Below, one piece after another: positions 27,020 through 35,591 of a stretch of 64,000 bases of DNA; within the stretch, counting starts at the first letter, position 1, and each line of letters starts with the position of its first letter. This DNA comes from Haliea sp. (GTDB lineage Bacteria; Pseudomonadota; Gammaproteobacteria; Pseudomonadales; Halieaceae). A program made the position numbers and the translations under genes. The notes beneath the pieces were generated by a model, which did no database searches, was not told the DNA's origin, and saw nothing but the letters and a program-made list of their open reading frames with translations. The stretch covers positions 372,001 to 436,000 of the forward strand of contig NZNC01000015.1 of assembly GCA_002692965.1 (NCBI GenBank). The letters are read 5' to 3'.

Positions 27020-28387
27020 ATGAGCCTGCCCCGCCACGACCTGCCCGACGGACTCATCGACTGGTTGCAGGGCCTGGCGGGGGGACAGCTGACCCGGCTG
27101 CAGCGGCACGTGGCGCGCCGGGAAGCCTGGGTGGTGGACCTGCAGCGGCCGGACGGCGGCTGTGTCGAGGGCTTTCTGCGCCTGGATCGCCAGCCGGTGG
27201 AGGGCGGTACCGTGTCCCTGCGTCGTGAGGCGCGCATCTGCGAAGCGCTGATGGAGACGGAGATTCCGGCGCCCGCCCTGCTCGGCTGGAGCGAGGAGCA
27301 CCACGCCGCGCTGTTTTCCCGCGAGCCCGGCAGTGCCGACCTGCCGGGACTGGCGGATGTCGCCGAGCAGCGCGCGGTGATGGAGGATTTCATCGATGTC
27401 ATCGCCCGCCTGCACCAACTGGAGCCCGCTGCGCTGGGCCTGGACGAGGTGCTCGGTCCCTTGCCGACCACCGCCGCCGAGTGCGCCCTCAACGACGTGG
27501 ATGCCCAGCTGCGGCAGTTCGCCGGCTTCCTCAAGGATTACCGCGACCCGCTGCTCAGTTACGGGGTGGACTGGCTGCGCCGGCATGCGCCCGACAACGT
27601 GACCCGGGTGTCCCTGGTGCAGGGAGACACCGGGCCAGTGAATTTCCTCTTCGCCGACAGGCAGGTCACTGCCGTGGTGGACTGGGAGTGGGGGCACTGG
27701 GGCGACCCGATGGAGGACCTCGGCAATATCTGTGTGCGGGAGTTCTGGAACCCCAGCGGCGGCCTGAACGGTCTGTTCCAGCGTTACGAGGCCCAGTCGG
27801 GCATTCCCTATACCCGCCGCGCCGCCCAGTATTACCGCATCCAGCAGAACGTGCGCGGCATGATCCCGATCCATGCGGTTTGCCGCCACCCGCGGCCCGG
27901 CGAGCCCCTGGCCTGGTATCTCTGCTACCGCTATGTCGGCGACCGCTCCACCTGCGAGGCCCTGGCGGATGCCATGGGCATTGCCCTGGAGCGCCCGGCA
28001 CTTCCGGAGGAGGCCCCGGCCAGTGAACTGCCGCTGGAGGACAGCGCGCTGGCCACCCTGGCCAGCGATGTGGCACCGGCGCTGGACACCCCGATTGCCC
28101 GTTCCCGCCTGCGCGATGCCGAGGTGCTGTTCCAGTGCGCCGTGCGGGAGGCCCGCTGGGGCGACTGGCTGCGGGATACCGAGAGCCGGGAGATTGCCCG
28201 TCTGCTGGGTGCGCAGCCGGTGGACTACGCACAGTCGCTGGCGCGCCTGGTGGCGGCCATCGAGGGTCGCCAGCTGGCCGACGAGCCCCTGGTGCAGTAC
28301 CTGGCGCGCAAGGCCTGGCGCGACGAGTGGCTCTACCGCCCCGCGGTGACGCTATACCCCGAGCGCACCTGGTCGCCCCTGGATTGA
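27020..28387 (+). CDS. Phosphotransferase-family protein (APH/ACAD10-like kinase fold)
   Basis: A 455-residue protein. Residues about 25-330 form an aminoglycoside-phosphotransferase-like kinase domain with the catalytic loop LVQGDTGPVNFLF (Asp203) and the metal-binding VVDWEWGHWGDPMEDL (Asp221). The last 120 residues are a helical extension of unknown role. Such proteins are not resistance enzymes; the ACAD10/11-type relatives phosphorylate hydroxyacyl-CoA intermediates, and many bacterial homologues lie in fatty-acid or steroid gene sets. This one is the middle gene of LLM–phosphotransferase–esterase. A second, more typical ACAD10-like kinase lies at 54467-55603. Confidence 0.85.
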   Translation: MSLPRHDLPDGLIDWLQGLAGGQLTRLQRHVARREAWVVDLQRPDGGCVEGFLRLDRQPVEGGTVSLRREARICEALMETEIPAPALLGWSEEHHAALFSREPGSADLPGLADVAEQRAVMEDFIDVIARLHQLEPAALGLDEVLGPLPTTAAECALNDVDAQLRQFAGFLKDYRDPLLSYGVDWLRRHAPDNVTRVSLVQGDTGPVNFLFADRQVTAVVDWEWGHWGDPMEDLGNICVREFWNPSGGLNGLFQRYEAQSGIPYTRRAAQYYRIQQNVRGMIPIHAVCRHPRPGEPLAWYLCYRYVGDRSTCEALADAMGIALERPALPEEAPASELPLEDSALATLASDVAPALDTPIARSRLRDAEVLFQCAVREARWGDWLRDTESREIARLLGAQPVDYAQSLARLVAAIEGRQLADEPLVQYLARKAWRDEWLYRPAVTLYPERTWSPLD

Positions 28388-28395
28388 GGCCGCTC

Positions 28396-29298
28396 ATGAC
28401 CAGCCCCGAGTTGCAGGCCATTCTTGCCGCAGTGCCCGCGGGTTTCGCAGACCCCGCCGCCGACTACCGCGCGGTACGCGCGACGATGGCGCCCTTCCAC
28501 GACCAGCCGGTCAGCGATGCGACCGACGTCGACATGCTCGAACTCGGCGGGGTGCCCTGCGGGCGCTATCGGCGCCGCGGGCGCGGTACCGGGCCCGGCT
28601 ACCTGCTGCATGTACACGGCGGTGCGTTTGTCTCCTGCCCCCTTGCGGTGTATCACTTCTACGGCGAGATGATTCTCTCGGCCCTGGAGCGCACGGTGAT
28701 CCTGCCCGACTACCGGTTGGCACCGGAGCACCCCTGGCCGGCGGCGGGCGATGACTGCCTGGCCGCCTACCGCGGCCTGCTGGAAACGGGCGTTGAGCCC
28801 GGTGAGGTGGTGGTGCTCGGTGAGTCCTGCGGCGGTGGTCTCGCCCTGGGTGCCCTGCTGCGGGCCCGGGACGAGGGCCTGCCCATGCCCGCGGGTTTTG
28901 TCTCCCTCACCGGCTGGTTCGACCTGTCCATGCGCGGGGCTGTCGACGGACCGGACCCTTTCCTGAGCGTGGACTGGGTGCGCAATCGCGGGCGAGATTA
29001 CACCGCGGGGGCCGTCGCCTTGGACGATCCGCGGGTCTCCCCGGCGCTGGCAGCACCGGAGGCCCTGGCGGGGCTGCCGCCGCTGTATCTGCAGGTCGGG
29101 CAGTACGACACCGTCGCCCCCGGGGCACTGGAGCTGGCGCGTCGCGCCACGCTTGCCGGGGTGGCGGTGGAGATGCTCGGCTGGCCAGGGATGCCCCAGG
29201 GCTGGCACGGCCTGCTCAATGCCGGGGTGCCCGAGGCGCGGGCCGCCTGGCGCGACATTCGCGCCTTTGTGGACCGCCGCCTGCCCGCGCATTTGTGA
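28396..29298 (+). CDS. Alpha/beta hydrolase, hormone-sensitive-lipase (esterase) family
   Basis: A 300-residue esterase of the HSL/bacterial family IV type. The oxyanion motif is HVHGGAFVSCPL near 73-84 (H-G-G-A), followed by LPDYRLAPEHPWPAA near 103-117, the nucleophile elbow VLGESCGGGLALG with Ser near 145, and a C-terminal GWHGLLN supplying the histidine near 274. ATG 28396 lies 8 nt after the phosphotransferase stop; the upstream extension of the frame is coding for that gene in another phase. No signal peptide, so intracellular. The substrate is probably a short-chain or steroid ester, but this is inference. Confidence 0.88.
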   Translation: MTSPELQAILAAVPAGFADPAADYRAVRATMAPFHDQPVSDATDVDMLELGGVPCGRYRRRGRGTGPGYLLHVHGGAFVSCPLAVYHFYGEMILSALERTVILPDYRLAPEHPWPAAGDDCLAAYRGLLETGVEPGEVVVLGESCGGGLALGALLRARDEGLPMPAGFVSLTGWFDLSMRGAVDGPDPFLSVDWVRNRGRDYTAGAVALDDPRVSPALAAPEALAGLPPLYLQVGQYDTVAPGALELARRATLAGVAVEMLGWPGMPQGWHGLLNAGVPEARAAWRDIRAFVDRRLPAHL

Positions 29299-29320
29299 AA
29301 GCCGCCCGGCTCGCTACAAT
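29293..29320 (+). promoter_or_regulatory. Sigma70-type promoter of the YceI gene
   Basis: -35 TTGTGA (29293-29298, overlapping the esterase stop), 16-nt spacer, -10 TACAAT (29315-29320), about 40 nt before the ATG. It separates the YceI gene from the upstream operon. Confidence 0.6.
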
Positions 29321-29360
29321 GAGGTCTCTTTTCCCATTGTCCACCCGCGGAGGTTTGTCC

Positions 29361-29957
29361 ATGCGCAAGATCCTGAGAACTATCACCGGTGCCTGTGTGC
29401 TGCTGGGGGTCGCGAGCCTGGCCCAGGCCCAGTGGGAGCTGGACAACAGCCACTCCAGCGTCGATTTCATCTCGATCAAAAACGGCAGCGTGGCGGAGAG
29501 CCACCACTTTTCCTCCCTGGTGGGCTACCTGGGCGAGGATGGCACGGTCCAGGTCACCATCGAGCTGGACTGCGTGGAGACCCTGATCCCCATCCGCAAT
29601 GAGCGGATGCGGGAATTGCTGTTCCAGACCGCCGACTTCGCCACGGCCACGGTGTCCACCCAGGTGGACCCGGGTGTTCTCTCGGAGGTGGCCGCCGGTG
29701 GTGTGGTCACCACGGACATCCAGGTGACCCTGGAGCTCCATGGCGAGAGCGCGGACCTGAAAGTGCCCGTGACCGTCTTCAGTGAACAGGGCGAGGGTCT
29801 GCGGGTCCTGAGTACCCGTCCGGTGCTGGTCAACGCCGGCGACTTTGGTCTCGCCAGTGGCGTCCAGGCCCTGCGCGAAGTGGCGGGCCTCGACAGCATT
29901 GCCACGGCGGTCCCCGTGACCTTCCACCTGGTGTTCAACGCGGCCGTGGCTGAGTGA
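29361..29957 (+). CDS. YceI-family periplasmic protein
   Basis: A 198-residue precursor with signal peptide MRKILRTITGACVLLGVASLAQA, then the YceI lipocalin-like fold: WELDNSHSSVDFISIKNGSVAESHHF and ATAVPVTFHLVFNA at the end. YceI proteins bind isoprenoid quinones or other amphiphiles in the periplasm and often accompany cytochrome or electron-transfer genes; a link to the octaheme cytochrome next door is possible but they converge. ATG 29361 follows GGAGG at 7 nt. Confidence 0.92.
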   Translation: MRKILRTITGACVLLGVASLAQAQWELDNSHSSVDFISIKNGSVAESHHFSSLVGYLGEDGTVQVTIELDCVETLIPIRNERMRELLFQTADFATATVSTQVDPGVLSEVAAGGVVTTDIQVTLELHGESADLKVPVTVFSEQGEGLRVLSTRPVLVNAGDFGLASGVQALREVAGLDSIATAVPVTFHLVFNAAVAE

Positions 29958-29963
29958 GCTCAC

Positions 29964-29991
29964 AGGTCGCCAGGCCCTGGCGTGGCGACCT
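29964..29991. terminator. Bidirectional terminator hairpin between yceI and the cytochrome gene
   Basis: Perfect 9-bp arms AGGTCGCCA (29964-29972) and TGGCGACCT (29983-29991) with a 10-nt loop, filling the 37-nt gap between convergent stops. There is no clear T-run. Confidence 0.65.
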
Positions 29992-29994
29992 CGA

Positions 29995-32337
29995 CTACTC
30001 CCCGGTCAGGCGCTGCAGGCGCCGGACCAGTTGCCGGTAGTCCGGATTGTCCGGAAACCAGGACTGCAATTCCCGCGCGTAAGTCAGCGCAGCAGCGGCT
30101 TCTCCCGCCCGTTCACTGTAGCTGACCAGCGCCAGCAGAATCTCCTCCTGGCCTGGCGCCGCGCTGTTCAGGGCGCGCAGCTGTTGCAGCGCCTGTTTCT
30201 CTGCGCCGCTGTCGTGCAGGGCCACCGCGTAGACATAGCGGTGGCGGGTGCCGGTGTCTTCCTGCTCGGCGGCCCGGCGCAGGTAGTCCAGGGCGCTCTT
30301 ACGGTTCCCGGCACGGACCTCCAGCAGACCCATGGCATGCAGGGCCTGGCCGCTGTCCGGGGCCAGCTCGAGTGCCTGCTCCAGGGCGTCCCGGGCGTCC
30401 GCTTCACGCCCTTCGGCCCGCAGCAGGTTGGCCAGGTTCAGCCAGCCCGCCAGTAGCTGCGGATTACTGGCCAGTGCCGCGCGGTAGGCGGCTTCTGCCG
30501 CCACCCGGTTGCCGCGCTGGCTGAGGAAGATTGCCAGCTGCAACTGAACGCCGGGCATGTCGGTGTGGTCCCGGTAGGTTTTCCGGTACTCCCGGAACAG
30601 TGTTTCCAGGGCCTGCGCTTCGGTGTCGGGAAGTGCCGCCAGGGGAATGTCGGCGAGGGCTTCGGCCGTCGCCAGGCGTACGCTGGCAACCGGGTCGGCG
30701 ATGCGCTCCCGCAGCAGGGCATAGCGCTCCCGGGGCGGCAGGCTGGCGGCGTTCTGTACCGCCCCCAGGCGCAGGATGGGGTCATCGTGACGCAGCAGGG
30801 GTGTCAGGGGTTCGGCGGCCACGCCCGCTTCGCCCAGGGCTTCCAGTATCGCCGCCCGCTGTATCGGCGCTTCGCTGTCCCCCTGCGCGAGGTCGAGCAG
30901 CCCTGGCACGACACTGCGGTTGCCCGCGGCCAGCTGCTGCAGTGCGCGGGCGGGATGGTCCGCGGTGCCCTCCGGTGCCTGCCCCCAGTCGCGCAGGGCC
31001 TGCAGGGCCCATTCCGGGGACTGTTCGCGGTGGCACTGGTTACAGGCGTTGGGTGTGCCCATGACCACGCTGAGGTCTGGTCGCGGAATGCGCAGGCTGT
31101 GGTCCCGGCGCGGGTCGACCACCATGTAAGTGGTCTCGGGCATGTGGCAGTTGGCGCAGGCGGCGCCGCTGCTGGTTACCGGGTGATGATGGTGTTGCGG
31201 AGTGTCGTAGCGTTCCGGGCGGTGGCATTGGGCGCAGACGCCATTGCCCTCGGCGCGTAGCTCGAGGCTGTGGGGCTCGTGGCAGTTGCTGCAGACCACC
31301 CCCTCCCGGTGCATGCGGCTCTGCAGGAAGGAGCCGTAGACGTAGACTTCGTCGCGGATCTGGCCGTCAAAATGATAGAGCGGTGGCCGCGGCAGGCTGA
31401 GGCGGTGGGTATCCAGCAGAGGCTGGCCGTGATGGTAGTCGCCGAGGGTGCCGCGCCGGGCGTGGCAGCGGCCGCAGGTATCCACCTGCCCGGGGTGCGC
31501 CAGTTCACTCTGGCGCCGGGCCACTGGCTCCCCGTCGGCGAAGGCCCAGTTGCCCCGCTGGGACAGGTCCACGGGAAAGCCGACGTGTGGCAGCTCCCTG
31601 TCGCTCTCGCCACGCACCTGTGCGATGTGCTGTGCCCCGGGCCCATGGCAGGCTTCGCAGGCGACGTCGACCTCGGCGTAGCGGCTGTCGTAGGTGCGAC
31701 TGTCCGGATCGTAGCGCTTTTCCAGGTCGGTGCTGTGGCACTCGGCGCACTGGGTGTTCCAGTTCATGTAGGGGCCGGTCCAGTGCAGCGGGTCACTGTG
31801 GTCACCCACCTCCTCCGGGTTGAGGTGGAACCAGCGCTGGCCCCCCACCGCTGCCGGCCGGCTGTCCCAGGCGATATCGAAGGCCTGCAGGCGACCCCGG
31901 GACAGGGGCAGCAACAGCTGCTGCAGGGGCTCGACCCCGAAAACATAGCGCACCGGAAAGTCGGCCATGCGACCGTCTTCTCCGGCGGTGTGCACGATAA
32001 AGTTTTGATCCTCCCGGCGGAAGGTGGTGGTCACGCCGCGGTGCGTGAAGCGGGCGTTGTCGAAGTCACCCAGCACGCTGTCGGCTGTCGCCGGCTGCAT
32101 CGCGAGGTCGTGGTGAGAGCCCTGCCAGGCCTGATAGGCGTCGCTGTGACAGCTCCGACAGCTGTCGCTCCCGACATGGCCGGGATGTGCTGGGCTTGAG
32201 CGTTCCCCGGCTTCAGCTGCCGCGTTTGTCGGCGCAGCGGCTTCGGGCGGCATCTGCGGTGCGGCGAGCGCGCTTCCTGTACCAGTCGTCAGCCAGCACA
32301 GCAGTGCGGCTATTCTCGGAATTGATTGTCTACCCAT
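29995..32337 (-). CDS. Octaheme c-type cytochrome with HEAT and TPR repeats
   Basis: A 780-residue exported protein. A signal peptide (cleavage after ALA, near residue 26) is followed by eight CXXCH heme sites starting at residues 60, 197, 227, 288, 349, 368, 394 and 432. The part after 435 is heme-free: HEAT-like repeats (ALLRERIADPVASVRLATAE) and then TPRs (AGWLNLANLLRAEGREADA, PDSGQALHAMGLLEVRAGNR). Multiheme-plus-TPR cytochromes of this kind are periplasmic or outer-membrane-linked electron carriers or reductases of mostly unknown partner; the TPR tail suggests docking to another protein. Its start lies 28 nt inside the 3' end of the glycosyltransferase gene, making it the third gene of the PAP2–glycosyltransferase operon. 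Confidence 0.88.
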   Translation of the reverse strand: MGRQSIPRIAALLCWLTTGTGSALAAPQMPPEAAAPTNAAAEAGERSSPAHPGHVGSDSCRSCHSDAYQAWQGSHHDLAMQPATADSVLGDFDNARFTHRGVTTTFRREDQNFIVHTAGEDGRMADFPVRYVFGVEPLQQLLLPLSRGRLQAFDIAWDSRPAAVGGQRWFHLNPEEVGDHSDPLHWTGPYMNWNTQCAECHSTDLEKRYDPDSRTYDSRYAEVDVACEACHGPGAQHIAQVRGESDRELPHVGFPVDLSQRGNWAFADGEPVARRQSELAHPGQVDTCGRCHARRGTLGDYHHGQPLLDTHRLSLPRPPLYHFDGQIRDEVYVYGSFLQSRMHREGVVCSNCHEPHSLELRAEGNGVCAQCHRPERYDTPQHHHHPVTSSGAACANCHMPETTYMVVDPRRDHSLRIPRPDLSVVMGTPNACNQCHREQSPEWALQALRDWGQAPEGTADHPARALQQLAAGNRSVVPGLLDLAQGDSEAPIQRAAILEALGEAGVAAEPLTPLLRHDDPILRLGAVQNAASLPPRERYALLRERIADPVASVRLATAEALADIPLAALPDTEAQALETLFREYRKTYRDHTDMPGVQLQLAIFLSQRGNRVAAEAAYRAALASNPQLLAGWLNLANLLRAEGREADARDALEQALELAPDSGQALHAMGLLEVRAGNRKSALDYLRRAAEQEDTGTRHRYVYAVALHDSGAEKQALQQLRALNSAAPGQEEILLALVSYSERAGEAAAALTYARELQSWFPDNPDYRQLVRRLQRLTGE

Positions 32338-33500
32338 GCCTGCCCACCGCCAAAAAGAGGCGTCAGGCTAACCGATCCGGCGGCCTGGCCCAACTGGCGG
32401 GCTGTGGGCGTGCGGCCATCCGGCGTCCGGGCTTCCGGCGTCCGGGCCTCCGGGGGCGGGCCCGCCGACACTCGACTGTCCTGCCAGAGCTGGCGAGCGA
32501 GGTTCCCGGCCGGGGTATGCGCTCCCTCGGCGAGCCAGCGGGCGAGTCGTCCCGCGACATCGGGGAAATGCAGCGCCGGTGGCGGCTGACGCCGCTCAAG
32601 CCAGTCCTGGAGGTGCGACGGTTCGAGCGTGGGCACGACCCGGGCGTAACCCAGTTCTTGCAGGGCGAGAGCGTTGGATTGCTGCTCCATCTGCCCGGCA
32701 AGCGGGCGGGTGAGTACCGGAATGCCCCACTGCAGGCACTCACTGATGAGTTCGAAGCCGCTGTTGCAGATCACGCCCGCGCAGCCTGCCAGGTCGCGCT
32801 TGAATCGCGTGGCACTGGTGGCCCGGCGGGAAACGTTGTCGCACTGTGCCTCGGTCAGGGCCGGGGCATACTGGTGGAAGCGCTGTGCCGGGAACTGTTG
32901 CAGCAGGCGGGTTACTGCCGCCTGGTCCTCGAAGGGCAGGTAGACAATGACCGGGGCGGCGCTGTTGAGCTTGACGGCCGGCCTTGCCGGGAGGTCCAGA
33001 ATCGGTGGCAGTATGTTGCCGGCCCAGGGGTGCCAGTGCAGGCCGATGGCCTGGCTTACCGGGGCAAACTGTTGCAGGACCAGCCGCGCCAGCCAGTGCC
33101 CGGCGACTGTCGGCGTCTCGCCGGTAAAAGCGTATTGGTGGCCGATACCGATGGCCGGGATGCCAGCGCGCCGCGCGGCCCAGGCGGTGACCGGCTCGAA
33201 GTCCGTCACGACCGCATCATAGGCGCCCAGGTCCAGTGTCCGCACGTCGCGGAGGAACTGTGGCAGGTGGTTGTTGAGCAGCGTGGGCAGATAGCGCAAG
33301 CGGCCGGCGCGGGTGACAAAGGTCAGACCGCGGCGGTAGAGGAAGTCGCCGAAGGGCTGCATGTCCCGCAGCTGTTCCCGGGGGCGGCCCGAAAACAGCC
33401 AGTTGACCTCGACATTGTAGTGGCGCAGGGCGGCGGCCATGGCCCGGGCGCGACTGATGTGCCCCTGACCGGTTCCCTGTACACCGTAGAGCAGCTTCAC
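32310..33500 (-). CDS. Glycosyltransferase of the MJ1255/VC2487 family
   Basis: A 396-residue GT-B-type protein. The N-terminus VKLLYGVQGTGQGHISRARAMAAAL is the hallmark of the TIGR00661 (MJ1255/VC2487) family. Later motifs are DAVVTDFEPVTAWAARRAGIP near 95-115 and, in the donor half, GVICNSGFELISECLQWGIPVLTRP near 270-294. GTG 33500 is chosen because it overlaps the PAP2 stop (GTGA) and gives the family start. The last 50 residues are an added Pro/Arg-rich tail encoded partly by a 15-bp tandem repeat. Neighbouring PAP2 phosphatase and PHO boxes suggest lipid glycosylation under phosphate limitation, an inference. Confidence 0.85.
   Translation of the reverse strand: MKLLYGVQGTGQGHISRARAMAAALRHYNVEVNWLFSGRPREQLRDMQPFGDFLYRRGLTFVTRAGRLRYLPTLLNNHLPQFLRDVRTLDLGAYDAVVTDFEPVTAWAARRAGIPAIGIGHQYAFTGETPTVAGHWLARLVLQQFAPVSQAIGLHWHPWAGNILPPILDLPARPAVKLNSAAPVIVYLPFEDQAAVTRLLQQFPAQRFHQYAPALTEAQCDNVSRRATSATRFKRDLAGCAGVICNSGFELISECLQWGIPVLTRPLAGQMEQQSNALALQELGYARVVPTLEPSHLQDWLERRQPPPALHFPDVAGRLARWLAEGAHTPAGNLARQLWQDSRVSAGPPPEARTPEARTPDGRTPTARQLGQAAGSVSLTPLFGGGQAWVDNQFRE
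32422..32451. repeat. Two tandem copies of a 15-bp unit inside the glycosyltransferase 3' end
   Basis: GGCGTCCGGGCTTCC (32422-32436) is repeated with one change at 32437-32451. On the reverse strand it encodes the repeated P-E-A-R-T in the extra C-terminal tail. The unit length is a multiple of three, so copy changes would keep the frame. Confidence 0.8.
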
Positions 33501-34027
33501 GCCAGCCCCAGGGTGCTGGCGCTGGCCAGGGCAATCGCAGTACCCATCAGCGCGCCCGCCACGGTGTCGCCGGGAAAGTGCACCCCGAGCAGCACGCGGG
33601 ACAAGGCCACCATTGCGGCCCAGGCGTAGAGCGCCAGCAGGGGGCCGCCCCAGATGATGACCACGCAGGTGGCCAGCAGGAAGGCCGCGGAACTGTGGCC
33701 CGAGGGAAAGCTGAACTGGTCCGCCGCCGTGACCAGGCTGCGGAAGCCCGGGACCGAGGCCTGTGGCCGCGGCCGGCGCAGGCTGTTCTTCAGGCTCCAG
33801 TACAGGCAGCGTTCCACCAACAGTGCCAAACCCAATAACTGCACGAAGGTCAGCCACTGTTCGACCTGTGCCAGCCAGAGCAGGGCTGGCAGGAGCACAT
33901 GCAGGTAGCCGTCCCCGGAGCGCGAGATCGCCCGGGCCAGTGGCCGCACCGCGCGCCGCTCACCCTGGCGGAAGATCCCCGCCAGCAGGCGCAGGTCGAT
34001 CTGGTGTATGGCGGTGAGCATTTTCAT
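33497..34027 (-). CDS. PAP2-superfamily membrane phosphatase
   Basis: Integral membrane phosphatase of the type 2 phosphatidic acid phosphatase/undecaprenyl-pyrophosphate phosphatase superfamily, 176 residues from the chosen start. All three active-site motifs are present: KNSLRRPRP (K-x6-R-P), PSGHSSAAF and SRVLLGVHFPGD. Five to six hydrophobic segments surround them, placing the site at the outer face of the inner membrane. Longer starts at 34111 and 34051 would lie in or against the PHO-box promoter region, so ATG 34027 (MKMLTAIHQ) is preferred, although its ribosome site is weak. First gene of an operon with a glycosyltransferase and an octaheme cytochrome. Confidence 0.87.
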   Translation of the reverse strand: MKMLTAIHQIDLRLLAGIFRQGERRAVRPLARAISRSGDGYLHVLLPALLWLAQVEQWLTFVQLLGLALLVERCLYWSLKNSLRRPRPQASVPGFRSLVTAADQFSFPSGHSSAAFLLATCVVIIWGGPLLALYAWAAMVALSRVLLGVHFPGDTVAGALMGTAIALASASTLGLA

Positions 34028-34060
34028 GAGCCCAGTGTTGCGGCTGTGCATGGCAGCTCG

Positions 34061-34089
34061 ATGACACTTGCGTGACAGTTTGGTGACAA
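34061..34089 (-). promoter_or_regulatory. Triple PHO-box repeat (PhoB site) upstream of the PAP2 operon
   Basis: Reverse strand: TTGTCAC (34083-34089), CTGTCAC (34072-34078) and GTGTCAT (34061-34067), separated by 4-nt spacers CAAA and GCAA. Three 7-nt direct repeats at an exact 11-nt period match the PhoB consensus of CTGTCAT units. A degenerate -10 would fall about 10 nt downstream, as in known PhoB promoters, leaving a short leader before ATG 34027. Confidence 0.72.
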
Positions 34090-34233
34090 TGCGAGCCCGC
34101 CGCAGGGCCACCTGCCCGGAAGTGGTATGGACAGCCCCGTAACGGGTGGACAGAATACGGGGTTTCCATTGGCACGAGACGGCGACGCAGGCCCGCGCGC
34201 GGCGCCGCGCCGTGCGTTTCTCAGGAGTCAGGC

Positions 34234-34935
34234 ATGAAAATCGGCATTCTGAAGACGGACGCGGTACGCCCCGAATGGGTGCCGGACTACGGGGAATACC
34301 CGGACATGTTCATGGCCCTCCTGGGGCGCCTTGATCCCTCACTGGAGTTCCGGGTCTACGACGTCGAGGAAGGCGAGTACCCGGAGGATATCGACGAGGT
34401 GGACGCCTACCTGATCACCGGCAGCAAGAGCAGCGTCTACGAGGACAAGCCCTGGATTGCCCGGCTGATGGATTTTGTGCGCGAACTGGACCGCCGGCGC
34501 AAGAAGCTGGTCGGGATCTGCTTTGGCCATCAGCTGGTGGCGCACGCCCTGGGTGGACGCACGGAAAAGTCCGCCAAGGGCTGGGGCGTGGGCCTGCACT
34601 CCCACCGTTTCCGCACGCAGCCCGGCTGGCACGACGGCGGTTCCGAGGCCTTTTCGGTCATCGTCAGTCACCAGGACCAGGTGGTGCAGCCGGCCCCCGG
34701 CACCGTCGTGCTGGCCGGCAGCGAGTTCTGCGAGAATGCTGTGTGTCAGGTTGGTGAGCACATACTGACTTTCCAGGGGCACCCCGAGTTCGTGCCCGGT
34801 TACAGCCGCGAGTTGCTGGACTACCGGCGCGAGGCCATCGGCGAGGCGGTCTACCAGCAGGGCGTGGCCTCACTGCAACAGGCGCCGGAGTCGGAGCGCA
34901 TCGGTCGCTGGATTCTGCGTTTTCTGCGCAGTTGA
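34234..34935 (+). CDS. Class I glutamine amidotransferase-like protein
   Basis: A free-standing type 1 glutamine amidotransferase domain, 233 residues. The nucleophile is Cys96 in KLVGICFGHQLVAHALGG, and the catalytic His183/Glu185 are in FQGHPEFVPGY, so the triad is complete. YLITGSKSSVYED near 59-71 forms the oxyanion region. Free-standing members include glutamine and gamma-glutamyl hydrolases (PuuD-like) and GMP-synthase-like proteins of unknown partner; no synthetase domain lies nearby. ATG 34234 follows CAGGAG. Upstream are 206 bases shared with the PAP2 gene, holding the PHO boxes, which point the other way. Confidence 0.88.
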   Translation: MKIGILKTDAVRPEWVPDYGEYPDMFMALLGRLDPSLEFRVYDVEEGEYPEDIDEVDAYLITGSKSSVYEDKPWIARLMDFVRELDRRRKKLVGICFGHQLVAHALGGRTEKSAKGWGVGLHSHRFRTQPGWHDGGSEAFSVIVSHQDQVVQPAPGTVVLAGSEFCENAVCQVGEHILTFQGHPEFVPGYSRELLDYRREAIGEAVYQQGVASLQQAPESERIGRWILRFLRS

Positions 34936-34977
34936 GGTGCCCGCCGCAGGCAGGCCCAGTCTCCCTGTTGCGGAAGG

Positions 34978-35002
34978 GCCGGCCGGGCGATGGCGGGCCG
35001 GC
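34978..35002. terminator. GC-rich hairpin between convergent genes
   Basis: Arms GCCGGCC (34978-34984) and GGCCGGC (34996-35002) with an 11-nt loop lie between the amidotransferase and glyoxalase stops. There is no T-run; termination is probable from position only. Confidence 0.4.
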
Positions 35003-35016
35003 GTCCCCAGGGCGGC

Positions 35017-35457
35017 CTACCAGGTGCCGGTATTGGGCATGGAAGCCCAGGGCTCCTGCTCTGGCAGCGCCTTGCCCTTTTGCAGCAGCTCGATGGAGAT
35101 GCCGTCCGGGGAGCGGACAAAGGCCATGTGCCCGTCGCGGGGCGGGCGGTTGATGGTGACCCCGGCATCCATCAGGCGCTGGCAGGCGGCGTAGATGTCC
35201 TCCACCTCGTAGGCCAGGTGGCCGAAGTTGCGGCCGCCGGTGTAGGTCTCCGGGTCCCAGTTCCAGGTGATCTCCAGTTCCGGGCTTTTCTCCGCCTCGG
35301 CGCGCTCCCGGTCATCGGGCGCGGCGAGATAGACCAGGGTGAAGCGGCCTTTTTCCGAATCGTGGCGACGGATTTCCGTCAGCCCCAGCTTGTTGCAGTA
35401 GAAGTCCAGGGTTTCGTCCAGGTCGCGGGCGCGGACCATGGTGTGCAGGAAACGCAT
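35017..35457 (-). CDS. gloA: Lactoylglutathione lyase (glyoxalase I), VOC family
   Basis: Isomerises the methylglyoxal–glutathione hemithioacetal to S-lactoylglutathione. The 146-residue VOC protein has glyoxalase I metal ligands at positions matching E. coli GlxI (5, 56, 74, 122): His5 (FLHTMVRA), Glu62 (ELEITWNW), His80 ([10 protein letters not shown]) and Glu123 (SIELLQKG). [10 protein letters not shown] and the [12 protein letters not shown] segment are typical of GloA. It is about 10 residues longer than E. coli GlxI owing to the acidic loop [15 protein letters not shown]. Single-gene unit on the reverse strand. Confidence 0.92.
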   Translation of the reverse strand: MRFLHTMVRARDLDETLDFYCNKLGLTEIRRHDSEKGRFTLVYLAAPDDRERAEAEKSPELEITWNWDPETYTGGRNFGHLAYEVEDIYAACQRLMDAGVTINRPPRDGHMAFVRSPDGISIELLQKGKALPEQEPWASMPNTGTW

Positions 35458-35591
35458 GGCGGGATCCTCGTGTGAGTGAACTCGCCATGGTAGAAAGCCT
35501 GGCCCCGGGGAACAAGCCCCGGGGTGTCAGGCAGGCTAGTGGCGACGCATACCGCCGGGCGGCTGCTTCGACGGTGCCTTGGTCGGGGCAA

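Noticed and set aside
27020-28387. Aminoglycoside resistance enzyme
   Set aside because: APH fold only; size, C-terminal extension and catabolic neighbours point to the ACAD10-like group.
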